Origin: Phenylobacterium sp.
GTDB lineage: Bacteria; Pseudomonadota; Alphaproteobacteria; Caulobacterales; Caulobacteraceae
Reading direction: 5' to 3'
DNA: 64,000 bases
Assembly (NCBI GenBank): GCA_004799545.1
Contig: SSMU01000011.1
Location: forward strand, 149,161 to 213,160
Below are positions 7,353-15,343 of the stretch, in pieces. A model generated the notes under the pieces. It searched no databases. It saw only the letters and a list, made by a program, of their open reading frames with translations, and was not told where the DNA came from. Both the position numbers and the translations under genes were made by a program. The number at the start of each line of letters is the position of its first letter. Position 1 is the stretch's first letter.

Positions 7353-7682
7353 ATGGCAGAGCGCGCTCCGATCGTTGAGGAATGGTTCGACCTCGCGGAG
7401 ACATCCGAAAAGCTTCGTGTCCGGATATACGCACCCGTGCGGCGCGAGGGAACGACGTGGGGGTGTCGAATCGAACTTGGGAATCCAATCGATCTGGACA
7501 AAGAGGTTCTCGGCGAAGGAAGTCTGCAGGCCTTGGCGCTTGCGCTCGAGCAGGTCTCGGCGCTGCTCTATAGCCATCCCCTCTGGCGAGCCGGCAAGCT
7601 TGGCGCGTTTGGGGAACTCGGCGGGTACCTCGGCGTGGCGGCTCCGACGCAATATCTCCACTTCGCGCCCTATCCATTCTGA
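7353..7682 (+). CDS. Likely immunity-type protein, DUF6968-like
   Basis: A 109-residue soluble protein. The pattern LRVRIYAPVRREGTTWGCRI, then SLQALALALEQVSALLYSHP, resembles the small DUF6968 proteins often seen beside toxin-like genes. It has no membrane segment or signal peptide. It follows the Cys-rich protein on the same strand and has its own LexA box and -35. An antidote to the upstream protein is the simplest role; a regulator is the alternative. Confidence 0.65.
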   Translation: MAERAPIVEEWFDLAETSEKLRVRIYAPVRREGTTWGCRIELGNPIDLDKEVLGEGSLQALALALEQVSALLYSHPLWRAGKLGAFGELGGYLGVAAPTQYLHFAPYPF

Positions 7683-7700
7683 GTGCGACCCCAAATTCGA

Positions 7701-7830
7701 CCGTTATGGCCGGGCTTGTCCCGGCCACCCAGAGACGCGTGGGTCGCCGGAAAGGGCGCATCGGAGCCGCCGCGGATCGCCCGCAGCCAGCGGTGCTTCT
7801 GGGTGGCCGGGACAAGCCCGGCCATAACGG
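7701..7830. repeat. MITE-like element with 33-bp perfect inverted repeats, copy 1
   Basis: The bases at 7701-7733 and 7798-7830 are perfect reverse complements over 33 bp, each itself containing the palindrome CCGGGCTTGTCCCGG. The 64-bp middle has no open frame. A second element of the same build and size is at 15186-15314. It fills most of the 174-bp gap after the immunity-like gene. This core is common in intergenic DNA of alphaproteobacteria. Confidence 0.85.
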
Positions 7831-7856
7831 AAGGAGACGGGGCGAACCCGGCTGCC

Positions 7857-8261
7857 TCACGGCCGCTTCAGGACGAAGTCGTTGACGGTCATCCAGACGC
7901 CATGGGGCGTGTGGCCGGCGCCGGCGATCTTCAGGCGGGCGTCGGCGGCGGACTTGAAGGCGACCTCGACGCCGGGGCGGGCGTCCGTCGCCTGAAGCCG
8001 GAAGGTCGCCGGCGCGGTGCGGGTCAGGACGAAGGCGTGGCTGCCGGGGAACTGCAACTCGTTCGGGATGGTGACGACGAGCTGGTCGGCGTTTGCGCCC
8101 AGCCGGATGACAAAGCGCTGGTGGGTGTCGCGCTCGTCCCAGGCGCCCGCGACGGCGCTGGTGGCGAGCTTGGGTGCGGGCGCGGCGGCCGAAGCGCCCG
8201 GCACGAGGGCGAGCGCGGCCGCCGAGGCGGCGGCCAGGGTTCGGAACGCGGGTCGAGCCAT
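7857..8261 (-). CDS. Exported protein, unknown
   Basis: A 134-residue protein with a Sec signal peptide (TLAAASAAALALVPGASAAA, cleavage near residue 25). The mature part is beta-rich (HQRFVIRLGANADQLVVTIP, then TFRLQATDARPGVEVAFKSA), suggesting a small periplasmic beta-sandwich. No family is recognised. It lies 16 bases downstream of the acyl-CoA dehydrogenase gene on the same strand, so it may be cotranscribed. Confidence 0.7.
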   Translation of the reverse strand: MARPAFRTLAAASAAALALVPGASAAAPAPKLATSAVAGAWDERDTHQRFVIRLGANADQLVVTIPNELQFPGSHAFVLTRTAPATFRLQATDARPGVEVAFKSAADARLKIAGAGHTPHGVWMTVNDFVLKRP

Positions 8262-8277
8262 GGGCGGTCTCTGGCCC

Positions 8278-9513
8278 CTACACCAAATCCCCGCCGGCCA
8301 TGCTGGCGGTGGTGCCGTGCTGCTGGAAGGCCTTGATGACGTTGCGGCCGACGGTCCAGCGGTGGACTTCGTCGGGGCCGTCGACCAGGCGCTGGGAGCG
8401 GATCTGGGTGTACCAGCGGGCCAGCGGGGTGTCCTGGCTGTAGCCCAGGGCGCCGTGCAGCTGGATGGCGGTGTCGACCACGTGGTGGACCATGTGGGCG
8501 AGGTAGACCTTGGCCATGGAGTTCTCTTGGCGCAGGTCGAGGCCCTTCTCCGCCTTGTAGGCGATGTGCATCAGCATCAGCCGGCCGATGTAGAGCTGGG
8601 TGGCGCACTCGGCGAGCATGAACTGGACGGCCTGGCGTTCGTGCAGCGGCTTGCCGAAGGTCTCGCGGCTGGTGACCCGGCCGGCCGCCATGTCCAGCGC
8701 CCGCTGGGCCATGGCGATGTTGTGCATGCCGTGGCGCAGGCGCCCGTAGGCCAGGCGGTGCTGGCCCATGTTGAAGCCGTTGCCTTCACCGCCCAGCAGG
8801 TTCTCGGCGGGGACCTTGAGGTCCTTGATCTCGATCTCGGCGTGGCCGCCGCCCATGATGTGGGAGAGGGGGCCTTCCAGGGCCATGGTCGGGATGTCGC
8901 GCTTGATCCGATAGCCGGGGTTGGGCAGCTCGACGATGAAGGTGGAGTAGCGCTGGTGGCGCGGCGCCTCGGGGTCGGTCATGGCCATGACCAGGGCGAG
9001 GTCGGCGGCGCTGGCGGCGGAGGAGAACCACTTCTCGCCGTTCAGCACGTAGTTCTCGTTGCCGTCCTTGACCGCGCGGGTCTGCATGCCGGTGGCGTCG
9101 GCGCCGGCGGCCTTCTCGGTCATCGAGTAGCAGACCCGCTTCTCGCCGTTCAGCAGGGGCTTGAGGAACCGCTCCTTCTGGTCCTCGGTGCCATGGGTGA
9201 GGATGGTCAGCATGGTGGCGTCGTCAGGGCCCTGCGAGTTCATCGAGAGCGCGCCGACGTAGCTCTCGCCGAGCTCCATCTGGACCAGGGCGTTGGCCAG
9301 GGGACCTAGGCCCATGCCGCCGTATTCCTTGGGGATGAAGGGGCACCAGAGGCCCTGGGCGCGGGCCTTGGTGCGGAGCTCGGCCAGGACGGTCTTGTAG
9401 GACTCCTTGTCCTTGATGCGCTTCTCGGCCGGGATGCATTCGTCGTGCACCCACTTGCGGACGCGGGCGCGGACTTCCTTGGCCTCGTCCGGAATCTCGA
9501 AGTCGATGGCCAT
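8278..9513 (-). CDS. Acyl-CoA dehydrogenase (ACAD10/11-like)
   Basis: A 411-residue cytoplasmic flavoprotein that introduces the 2,3-double bond in acyl-CoA and passes electrons to ETF. The N-terminal helical domain includes CPFIPKEYGGMGL; the FAD/substrate motif is CYSMTEKAAGADATGM near residue 127; the C-terminal domain has HRLAYGRLRHGMHNIAMAQR, then QLHGALGYSQDTPLARW and RLVDGPDEVHR with the Glu expected as catalytic base. The DGPDEVHR ending is typical of the ACAD10/11 branch, which takes longer or branched substrates. GGGAGG precedes the ATG. Confidence 0.93.
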   Translation of the reverse strand: MAIDFEIPDEAKEVRARVRKWVHDECIPAEKRIKDKESYKTVLAELRTKARAQGLWCPFIPKEYGGMGLGPLANALVQMELGESYVGALSMNSQGPDDATMLTILTHGTEDQKERFLKPLLNGEKRVCYSMTEKAAGADATGMQTRAVKDGNENYVLNGEKWFSSAASAADLALVMAMTDPEAPRHQRYSTFIVELPNPGYRIKRDIPTMALEGPLSHIMGGGHAEIEIKDLKVPAENLLGGEGNGFNMGQHRLAYGRLRHGMHNIAMAQRALDMAAGRVTSRETFGKPLHERQAVQFMLAECATQLYIGRLMLMHIAYKAEKGLDLRQENSMAKVYLAHMVHHVVDTAIQLHGALGYSQDTPLARWYTQIRSQRLVDGPDEVHRWTVGRNVIKAFQQHGTTASMAGGDLV

Positions 9514-9624
9514 GGGCGGCCTCCCTCAATGCTTTGATTTTCGTTGGCCGACACCCTGGCTCGGGGGGGCCGGGGGAAGCAAGCGCCAGTCGACGCAGGC
9601 CGCCGCGGGGATTAGCGTCGCCGC

Positions 9625-10656
9625 ATGAGGACCACCGTTCTTCGAACCGCGCTCATCGGGTTCGCAGCGGCCGCCGGGCTGGCGTTCGCGGCCCAGGCCG
9701 CCGACTACCACGCGCCGCGCAACGCCTTCGGCCAGCCGGACCTGCAGGGCGTCTGGACCAACGGCTCGCTGACCACGCTGGAGCGGCCAGCCGGCCTGAC
9801 CACCCTGACCATCCCCGAGGCGCAGGCCGTGGCGATGGAAAAGCGGCGGGCGCAGCGGCGGGCCGAGCAGGACCGGCCGACCGATCCCAAATCCGGCGCG
9901 CCGCCGGTGGCCGACGATCCGGGCGGCTACAACGCCAGCTGGACCGATCCCGGCACCACCTTCGGCCGGCTGAACGGCCAGGTGCGCACCTCGTGGCTGG
10001 TCGACCCGGCGGACGGCAAGCTGCCCTACAGCGCCGAGGGTCGGCGGGCGTTCGGGGCGGCGCTGCGCAAGGCGCGGACCAGCTTCGACGGGCCGGAGGT
10101 GCGGCCGCTGGGCGAGCGCTGCATCCTGGGGTTCGGATCGAGCGCCGGGCCGCCGATGCTGAACGTGCTCTACAACAACAACTATCAGATCGTGCAGGCG
10201 CCGGACTCGGTGGCGATCGTGGTGGAGATGAACCACGACGTGCGGACGGTGCGGCTGAACGCGGCGGGGCACCTGCCGCCCATGATGCGGCCGTGGATGG
10301 GCGACTCGATCGGCCACTGGGAGGGTGAGACCCTGGTGGTGGAGACCACCAACTTCAATCCGGGGGAGTCGCTCCGGCCCTATTTCGGCGCGACGCTCTA
10401 CCTGTCGAAGGACGCCAGGGTGACCGAGCGGTTCACCCGCGTCTCGGCGACCCAGATCCTCTACCAGTTCGCGGTGGACGACCCGCAGACCTTCACCCAG
10501 ACCTGGCGGGCGGAGATGCCGCTGAACGCGGCCAAGGGACCGGTCTACGAATATGCCTGCCATGAGGGCAACTACGCCCTGCCGGACATCCTGAGCGGGG
10601 CGCGGGCGGCCGAGCGGGAAGGCCGCAAGCCGGAGGAGACTGGGCTGTCGGAATAG
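9625..10656 (+). CDS. Exported protein of an uncharacterised proteobacterial family
   Basis: A 343-residue protein with a Sec signal peptide (LIGFAAAAGLAFAAQAAD). The mature start NAFGQPDLQGVWTNG and the later GDSIGHWEGETLVVETTNFN are the marks of a family present in many copies in Caulobacterales and sphingomonads, with no known function. The mature protein is likely beta-rich and periplasmic. It is divergent from the acyl-CoA dehydrogenase and convergent with the ECF sigma gene. No catalytic residues can be assigned. Confidence 0.75.
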   Translation: MRTTVLRTALIGFAAAAGLAFAAQAADYHAPRNAFGQPDLQGVWTNGSLTTLERPAGLTTLTIPEAQAVAMEKRRAQRRAEQDRPTDPKSGAPPVADDPGGYNASWTDPGTTFGRLNGQVRTSWLVDPADGKLPYSAEGRRAFGAALRKARTSFDGPEVRPLGERCILGFGSSAGPPMLNVLYNNNYQIVQAPDSVAIVVEMNHDVRTVRLNAAGHLPPMMRPWMGDSIGHWEGETLVVETTNFNPGESLRPYFGATLYLSKDARVTERFTRVSATQILYQFAVDDPQTFTQTWRAEMPLNAAKGPVYEYACHEGNYALPDILSGARAAEREGRKPEETGLSE

Positions 10657-10698
10657 GCGGCCGCCCCCTCCGTCACCCGCACTTCGGCGGGCGACACG

Positions 10699-10716
10699 TC
10701 CCCCGTAAACGGGGGA
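10699..10716. terminator. Hairpin between convergent genes
   Basis: CCCCCGT (10700-10706) pairs with ACGGGGG (10709-10715) across two bases, in the 63-bp gap between the exported-protein gene and the sigma-factor gene. There is no T run, so it may be a weak terminator or a transcript-end hairpin. Confidence 0.45.
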
Positions 10717-10719
10717 GGA

Positions 10720-11307
10720 TTAGGCCGCGACGACGGGACCGCCCCGGATCTTGTCGAAGTCCCAGACCAGGGCGTTGAGGGCGCCGTCGCCCTTGGCGGT
10801 GTCGAGGTGGCGGCCGTCGTAGAGGATGGCCTGCAGCTCGTCGCGGGCGCGGCGGACGCGGCTCTTCACCGTGCCGACCGGGCAGCCCATGATGTGGGCC
10901 ACTTCGTCGTACGACATTCCGCCGGCGCCCACGAGGATCAGGGCCTCGCGCTGGAAGTCCGGCAGCATGTTGAGCGCCCGGCGGACGTCCTCCAGCTCGA
11001 CGTTGGCGGACGGATCGTCCGGCGCCACGAGGGTGCGCTCGATGATCTCCTGGTCGTACTCGGCGCGCCATTTGCGGCGGCGCTGGCCGGAGTAGAAGCG
11101 GTTGCGCAGGATGGTGGAGAGCCAGGCGCGCAGGTTGGTGCCGGGATGGAACTGCTCGCGGCAGCGCCAAGCCTGCAGGACGGTCTCCTGGGCGAGGTCT
11201 TCGGCCTGTTCCATGTCGCCGGTAAGGGTGCGGCCGAAGGCACGCATGAACGGCACGGCGGCGAGGAGCTCATCCTCGAAGCGGTCAGCGGACAGTCTGT
11301 TGGCCAT
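10720..11307 (-). CDS. ECF sigma factor, EcfG/ECF15-like (SigU type)
   Basis: A 195-residue extracytoplasmic-function sigma factor. Region 2 is near residues 10-80 (PFMRAFGRTLTGDMEQAEDL, then WLSTILRNRFYS), with the DLAQET/QAW core that melts the -10. Region 4 is near residues 105-160 (LPDFQREALILVGAGGMSYD, then MGCPVGTVKSRVRRARDEL), which reads the -35. The sequence is close to the EcfG (ECF15) class of the alphaproteobacterial general stress response. No anti-sigma or NepR gene is adjacent. A GGAAC-N17-CGTT promoter precedes it, as expected for a SigT-dependent second sigma such as Caulobacter sigU. Start at 11307, with GGAGGG upstream, in preference to 11322. Confidence 0.9.
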   Translation of the reverse strand: MANRLSADRFEDELLAAVPFMRAFGRTLTGDMEQAEDLAQETVLQAWRCREQFHPGTNLRAWLSTILRNRFYSGQRRRKWRAEYDQEIIERTLVAPDDPSANVELEDVRRALNMLPDFQREALILVGAGGMSYDEVAHIMGCPVGTVKSRVRRARDELQAILYDGRHLDTAKGDGALNALVWDFDKIRGGPVVAA

Positions 11308-11331
11308 GCTATGCCCTCCCACCGGCGCATA

Positions 11332-11357
11332 AACGGTTACGGTCGAGCTTGGGTTCC
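11332..11357 (-). promoter_or_regulatory. General-stress-response (EcfG-type) promoter
   Basis: On the minus strand GGAAC (11357-11353) and CGTT (11335-11332) are separated by 17 bases, an exact match to the EcfG/SigT consensus. CGTT lies 24 bases before the sigma-factor ATG, a normal leader length. Confidence 0.75.
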
Positions 11358-11470
11358 GGGGCGCGCGGAATTTCTCGCGAGAGGAGAGCTGGACCCCAGG
11401 CCTCGCGGCCTTTGCGGGGGCAGCAGGTTGCGTGCAATAGGGGTCGCCTGCGCCAGCCCTGGACCGCCCC

Positions 11471-13582
11471 TTGCCGACGATCCGCCTGAGAGCCCTGATC
11501 CCCAGCGCCAGCGACCTGCCGCGGCTGGCGCTGCTGTTCGTGGCTTACACGGCCGCGGGCTACCTGGGGCTGAGCTGGGCGATCACGCCGGGCGCCGGGA
11601 CGCCGATCTGGCCGTCGGGCGGGATCGCCCTGGCGGGCCTGATCCTCGGTGGGCCGCAGCTTTGGCCGGCCATCGCGCTGGGCCGGTTCGTGGTCCAGGC
11701 GACCTCCCACTCGCCGCAACCCCTGTGGGCGGACTTCACGCTGGCCGTGGCGTCGGTGGCCGCCGCGGTGGTCCCGGTTGCCCTGATCCGGCGCACCGGC
11801 GGTATCGATCCGCGGCTGGGGTCGCTGCGCGACATGGCGCGGCTGATCCTGGTGTGCGGCCTGCTGGGCGCGGTGATCGCCGGCGCCGTCGGCTTCCTGA
11901 CCTTCTGGGCGCTCGGCGTGCCGGTGAGGCAGGTGCTGGGGATCCTCGAGAACGGCTGCTCCGGCTATTTCGTCGGCGTCCTGCTGGTCACCCCGCTGAT
12001 CCTGGCGCCCTCCCAGCGGCGGTCCTGGCGGCTCTCCCTGCCGCGCGCCGGCCACCTAGCGGCCTGCCTGATCGCGGTGGCGGCGGTGGCCAGCCTGGTG
12101 TTCCTGAGCCCGCCCTACCAGCCGTTCCGCACCTGGCACCTGTTCCCCGTGCTGGTCTGGGCGGCCCTGGCCTTCTCCGTCGAAGGCGCGACCCTGGCCT
12201 TGGCGATCGTCGCGGTGATCGCCACCTGGAGCGCGGTCCACGGGCTGGGGCCGCTGTCGGAGATCGCCGGCGCCACGGCGGCACGGGTGCTGATCGCCCA
12301 GCAGTTCCTGGCCGCCAGCGCGATCACCACCCTGGTGCTGGCCGCGGTCGCCGACGAGCGTCGGGGCGCCGAGCAGATCGCCAGGAGCGAGCGGCGGCTG
12401 CGCATTGAGACCGAGGCGCTGGAGACGCTGAACGCCACCGGGGCGCTGATCGCCGCCGACCTCGACCTGGAGAGCGTGGTGCAGAAGGTGACCGACGCCG
12501 GCGTGGCGCTCACCGGGGCGAAATTCGGAGCCTTCTTCTACAATGTCGTGGCCGACAGCGGGGAGGCCTACCTGCTCTATACCCTGTCCGGCGCGCCGCG
12601 CTCGGCGTTCGAGCGGTTCGGCATGCCGCGAAATACGGCCATCTTCGCGCCGACCTTCAACGGCGAGGGCGTCGTCCGGGCCGACGACATCACCAAGGAC
12701 CCGCGGTACGGCAAGAGCGCGCCGCATCACGGCCAGCCCAAGGGGCACCTGCCGGTGAGGAGCTATCTGGCCGCGCCGGTCAGGTCGCGGTCGGGCGAGG
12801 TGCTGGGCGGGCTGTTCTTCGGCCATCCCGAGACGGCGGTGTTCGACCTGCGGGCCGAGCGGCTGGTGGCGGGGCTGGCCGGGCAGGCGGCGATCGCCAT
12901 CGACAACGCCCGCCTATACCAGGCCGCGCAGCGGGAGATCGCCGAGCGGACGCGGGCGGAGGAGCACCAGCGGCTGCTGATCAACGAGCTGAACCACCGG
13001 GTGAAGAACACGCTCGCCACCGTCCAGTCGATCGCCGCCCAGACCCGCCGCACGACGACCGAGCCCAAGGCCAGCTACGAGGCCTTCATCGACCGGCTGA
13101 TGGCGCTGTCGCGGGCGCACGACGTCTTGACCAAACAACGCTGGGAAGGCGCGCAGCTGGAGGACATCGTGGCGGGCGCGATCCAGCCGTTCGACGATGC
13201 GGGACGGTTCAGGGTGTCCGGACCGCCGGTCTGGCTGGAGCCGCAGACGGCGCTGGCCCTCGCCATGGCGCTGCACGAGCTGGCCACCAACGCGGCGAAG
13301 TACGGGGCGCTGAGCGTGGCCGGCGGCGCGGTGACGCTGGCCTGGACCACGGCGGCGGACGGCGGCGGCGGCATCGATCTCGAGCTCATCTGGCGCGAGG
13401 CGGGCGGGCCTGCGGTGACTGCGCCGACCCGGCGGGGCTTCGGCTCGCGGCTCCTGGAGCGCGGCTTGGCCGGCGAGCTGAACGGCGAGGTGAGCGTCGA
13501 CTACCGGCCGGGGGGCCTGGTCTGCGCGATGCGCGCCAAGCTGCCCTTGAGCGACCTAGCGCCGGCGGCGGCCGCGCAGTAG
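11471..13582 (+). CDS. MASE1-GAF-HWE sensor histidine kinase
   Basis: A 703-residue membrane kinase. Residues about 15-295 form a MASE1 sensor with about eight hydrophobic segments ([39 protein letters not shown]). A GAF domain follows (about 320-475; [20 protein letters not shown]). The HWE core has the phospho-acceptor His in [20 protein letters not shown] near residue 505, the N-box [17 protein letters not shown] and a C-terminal [14 protein letters not shown] kinases often feed the PhyR-NepR-EcfG stress pathway; divergence from an EcfG-like sigma fits that. The TTG at 11471 is the only start giving the full first helix, but no strong ribosome-binding site is seen. No receiver domain is attached. 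Confidence 0.88.
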   Translation: MPTIRLRALIPSASDLPRLALLFVAYTAAGYLGLSWAITPGAGTPIWPSGGIALAGLILGGPQLWPAIALGRFVVQATSHSPQPLWADFTLAVASVAAAVVPVALIRRTGGIDPRLGSLRDMARLILVCGLLGAVIAGAVGFLTFWALGVPVRQVLGILENGCSGYFVGVLLVTPLILAPSQRRSWRLSLPRAGHLAACLIAVAAVASLVFLSPPYQPFRTWHLFPVLVWAALAFSVEGATLALAIVAVIATWSAVHGLGPLSEIAGATAARVLIAQQFLAASAITTLVLAAVADERRGAEQIARSERRLRIETEALETLNATGALIAADLDLESVVQKVTDAGVALTGAKFGAFFYNVVADSGEAYLLYTLSGAPRSAFERFGMPRNTAIFAPTFNGEGVVRADDITKDPRYGKSAPHHGQPKGHLPVRSYLAAPVRSRSGEVLGGLFFGHPETAVFDLRAERLVAGLAGQAAIAIDNARLYQAAQREIAERTRAEEHQRLLINELNHRVKNTLATVQSIAAQTRRTTTEPKASYEAFIDRLMALSRAHDVLTKQRWEGAQLEDIVAGAIQPFDDAGRFRVSGPPVWLEPQTALALAMALHELATNAAKYGALSVAGGAVTLAWTTAADGGGGIDLELIWREAGGPAVTAPTRRGFGSRLLERGLAGELNGEVSVDYRPGGLVCAMRAKLPLSDLAPAAAAQ

Positions 13583-13648
13583 TTCTTATTTTGTTCTTGA
13601 CAACCGCGCGCGTTTTCGATAGCATTCGGGCATCGTTGAAAACTGCGT
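13581..13648 (+). repeat. SOS promoter cassette, copy A
   Basis: About 68 bp that recur at 25711-25778 with about 90% identity by eye. It holds a LexA box, TTGACA (-35), a 17-bp spacer, and TAGCAT (-10). The downstream genes at the two sites are unrelated, so the promoter rather than the gene has been duplicated. Confidence 0.8.
13582..13596 (+). promoter_or_regulatory. LexA box match 3 with SOS promoter
   Basis: GTTCTTATTTTGTTC fits GTTC-N7-GTTC and overlaps the last base of the kinase stop codon. TTGACA follows directly at 13597-13602, and TAGCAT at 13620-13625 after 17 bases, a strong sigma70 promoter that LexA would block. It drives the gene at 13746 and possibly the lipase behind it. 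Confidence 0.8.
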
Positions 13649-13745
13649 CTTGAACGCGCCGAAGCCGGTCACAAGGGCTTGGCGGCGGGTCGCATCACAG
13701 CCTAGATTACGGACGTAAGCAGTTGGCGCGGGAGCGCGACGGCGA

Positions 13746-14237
13746 ATGGCCCGGCTTTCCGGTTCGAACGGGCGCTCGGCGCTTTATCTGAGCGGCCGGC
13801 GCCGGATCGTGATCGGGGTGATGGCCTTGGCCGCGGTGGCGACCACGGCGGCGATCTTCGGGCCGAGCCTCGTCGTCGACCGGCGCAAGGCGATCGCCAC
13901 GGCCAAGACCTGGACGCTGAGCGGGCCGCCCTGCCAGGCGCTCACCACCGCGGCCTATGGGAAGCAGTGGTTCAAGGCGACCAAGGGATTCGAGTGGGAC
14001 GGGGTGATCTTCGGCCGCGGCGCCGGCCACGCCGAATGCCAGGACGTGACCTATGGCGGCGGCCGGGGCCTGGGCGTCTATCCGGTCTGCCAGTTCACCA
14101 CGCCGCAGGTGATCTCGGTGAAGACGGACAAGGGGCTCTTCTACTTCACCCCCGGCCTCGGCAAGGGCGCGACCGTGGCCGCGCCGCACGGGCTCCCGAC
14201 CTGCGTCGTGGCCTCGAACTTCAACCTGCGGGACTGA
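13746..14237 (+). CDS. SOS-controlled membrane-anchored or exported protein, unknown
   Basis: A 163-residue protein. After a basic N-terminus (LSGRRRIVIG) there is one hydrophobic segment (VMALAAVATTAAIFG, residues about 25-40), an anchor or uncleaved signal. The outer part has Cys-containing, Gly-rich stretches (GPPCQALTTAAYGKQW; IFGRGAGHAECQDVTYGGGR; VYPVCQFTTPQV; LPTCVVASNFNLRD); four cysteines suggest two disulfides in the periplasm. No family is recognised. The transcript from the SOS promoter would have a leader of over 100 bases. The lipase gene starts 100 bases downstream on the same strand. Confidence 0.65.
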   Translation: MARLSGSNGRSALYLSGRRRIVIGVMALAAVATTAAIFGPSLVVDRRKAIATAKTWTLSGPPCQALTTAAYGKQWFKATKGFEWDGVIFGRGAGHAECQDVTYGGGRGLGVYPVCQFTTPQVISVKTDKGLFYFTPGLGKGATVAAPHGLPTCVVASNFNLRD

Positions 14238-14337
14238 GCGGCGCGACGATCTGGCGCGCGGTGAGGGCGGCGGGCTTAAGGACAGGGCAACCCGGCTTTG
14301 CGATCATGCGCCTGACCACCCACCCGGACGCCGCGCC

Positions 14338-15132
14338 ATGAACCTCGTCGAGACCCTCGCCACCCTGGCCGGGGACGCCTACAGCAACAGCCCCGTCGTC
14401 CTGCCGACCGGCTTCCAGGCGGCGACGCTCTCGGGCGTCACGCTGCATGGGGGCCTGTTCGCCAACGGCTCGGCCGCGGCCCTGGTCACCACCGGGCTGG
14501 TAGACGGGCTGCAGACCCTGGTGGTCGCCTTCCGCGGCAGCGACGACGCCACCGACTGGCTCAACGACCTGCGCAACATCGACCAGTCGTACGGCGCCTT
14601 CCAGCCCCTGGTCAGCGCCATCGAGCGCTACGCCGCGGCCGGCGGCCACGTGATCCTGGAGGGCCACAGCCTGGGCGGCGCGATCGCCCAGATCTTCATG
14701 TCGGAACATCCGGCCGACGACCACTACCGGGCGGTGACCTTCGGCTCGCCCGGCGCCCTGCCGGAGACCGGGGTGTTCCACGCCGCGGCCGACCCGCGGA
14801 TCACCAACTATGCGATCAGCGACGACCCCTTCGTCTTCCTGGGCGAGCATCGGGCCGAGGTGGCGAGCTATGCGCTGCACCACCCGCTCTACGGCCTGGT
14901 CCTGGCCGCGGAGATCGGGGACGAGAGCGGGCTGTCGCTGAAGACCGTGGCGCAGTCGGAGGCGTTCATGACCGGCGACTATGTGAACAACGGCGCCGTG
15001 GTCACCCTGCACGGGCATTCGTCGTCGTTGTCGGTCTCCAGCGTGATCGCCGCCAACCCGGCCGAGCACGACATCGCCACCTACCTGAAGCTGACCTCGG
15101 TCAGCGGCGTGCCTGAACCGTTCATGTGGTGA
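14338..15132 (+). CDS. Class 3 lipase family protein
   Basis: A 264-residue alpha/beta hydrolase. The lipase_3 pattern is clear: LQTLVVAFRGSDDATDWLND near residue 59 (oxyanion region) and HVILEGHSLGGAIAQ with the nucleophile Ser111 in GHSLGG. Likely acid and base partners lie in SDDPFVF and LHGHSSS. There is no Sec signal, so it is cytosolic or leaves by lysis or another route. It lies behind the SOS-controlled gene at 13746 and may be read from the same promoter. It could be a phospholipase acting on membranes, but the substrate is not shown by the sequence. Confidence 0.82.
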   Translation: MNLVETLATLAGDAYSNSPVVLPTGFQAATLSGVTLHGGLFANGSAAALVTTGLVDGLQTLVVAFRGSDDATDWLNDLRNIDQSYGAFQPLVSAIERYAAAGGHVILEGHSLGGAIAQIFMSEHPADDHYRAVTFGSPGALPETGVFHAAADPRITNYAISDDPFVFLGEHRAEVASYALHHPLYGLVLAAEIGDESGLSLKTVAQSEAFMTGDYVNNGAVVTLHGHSSSLSVSSVIAANPAEHDIATYLKLTSVSGVPEPFMW

Positions 15133-15185
15133 GACGGGCGCTGAGGGCGAAGACCCGCTTGGCGCCTTGATTTTCAATAGATGAT

Positions 15186-15314
15186 CGTCATGGCCGGGCT
15201 TGTCCCGGCCACCCAGAAGCACTGCTCGACGTCCGCTTGGCGCGGCGTCCCCGCTGCGCTCCAGTCATCGAAGGCCTGCGTTTCTGGGTCCCCGGGACAA
15301 GCCCGGGGATGACG
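15186..15314. repeat. MITE-like element, copy 2
   Basis: 15186-15218 and 15282-15314 are near-perfect inverted repeats of about 33 bp that match the ends of copy 1 (7701-7830), with the same total length. Two base pairs flanking the CCGGGCTTGTCCCGG core differ between the arms (GG/CC in one, CC/GG in the other), so each arm keeps its own small palindrome. It fills the gap between the convergent lipase and carboxylesterase genes. Confidence 0.8.
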
Positions 15315-15343
15315 GCGTGAAATTTGCCCGACGGGGTTGGCTC

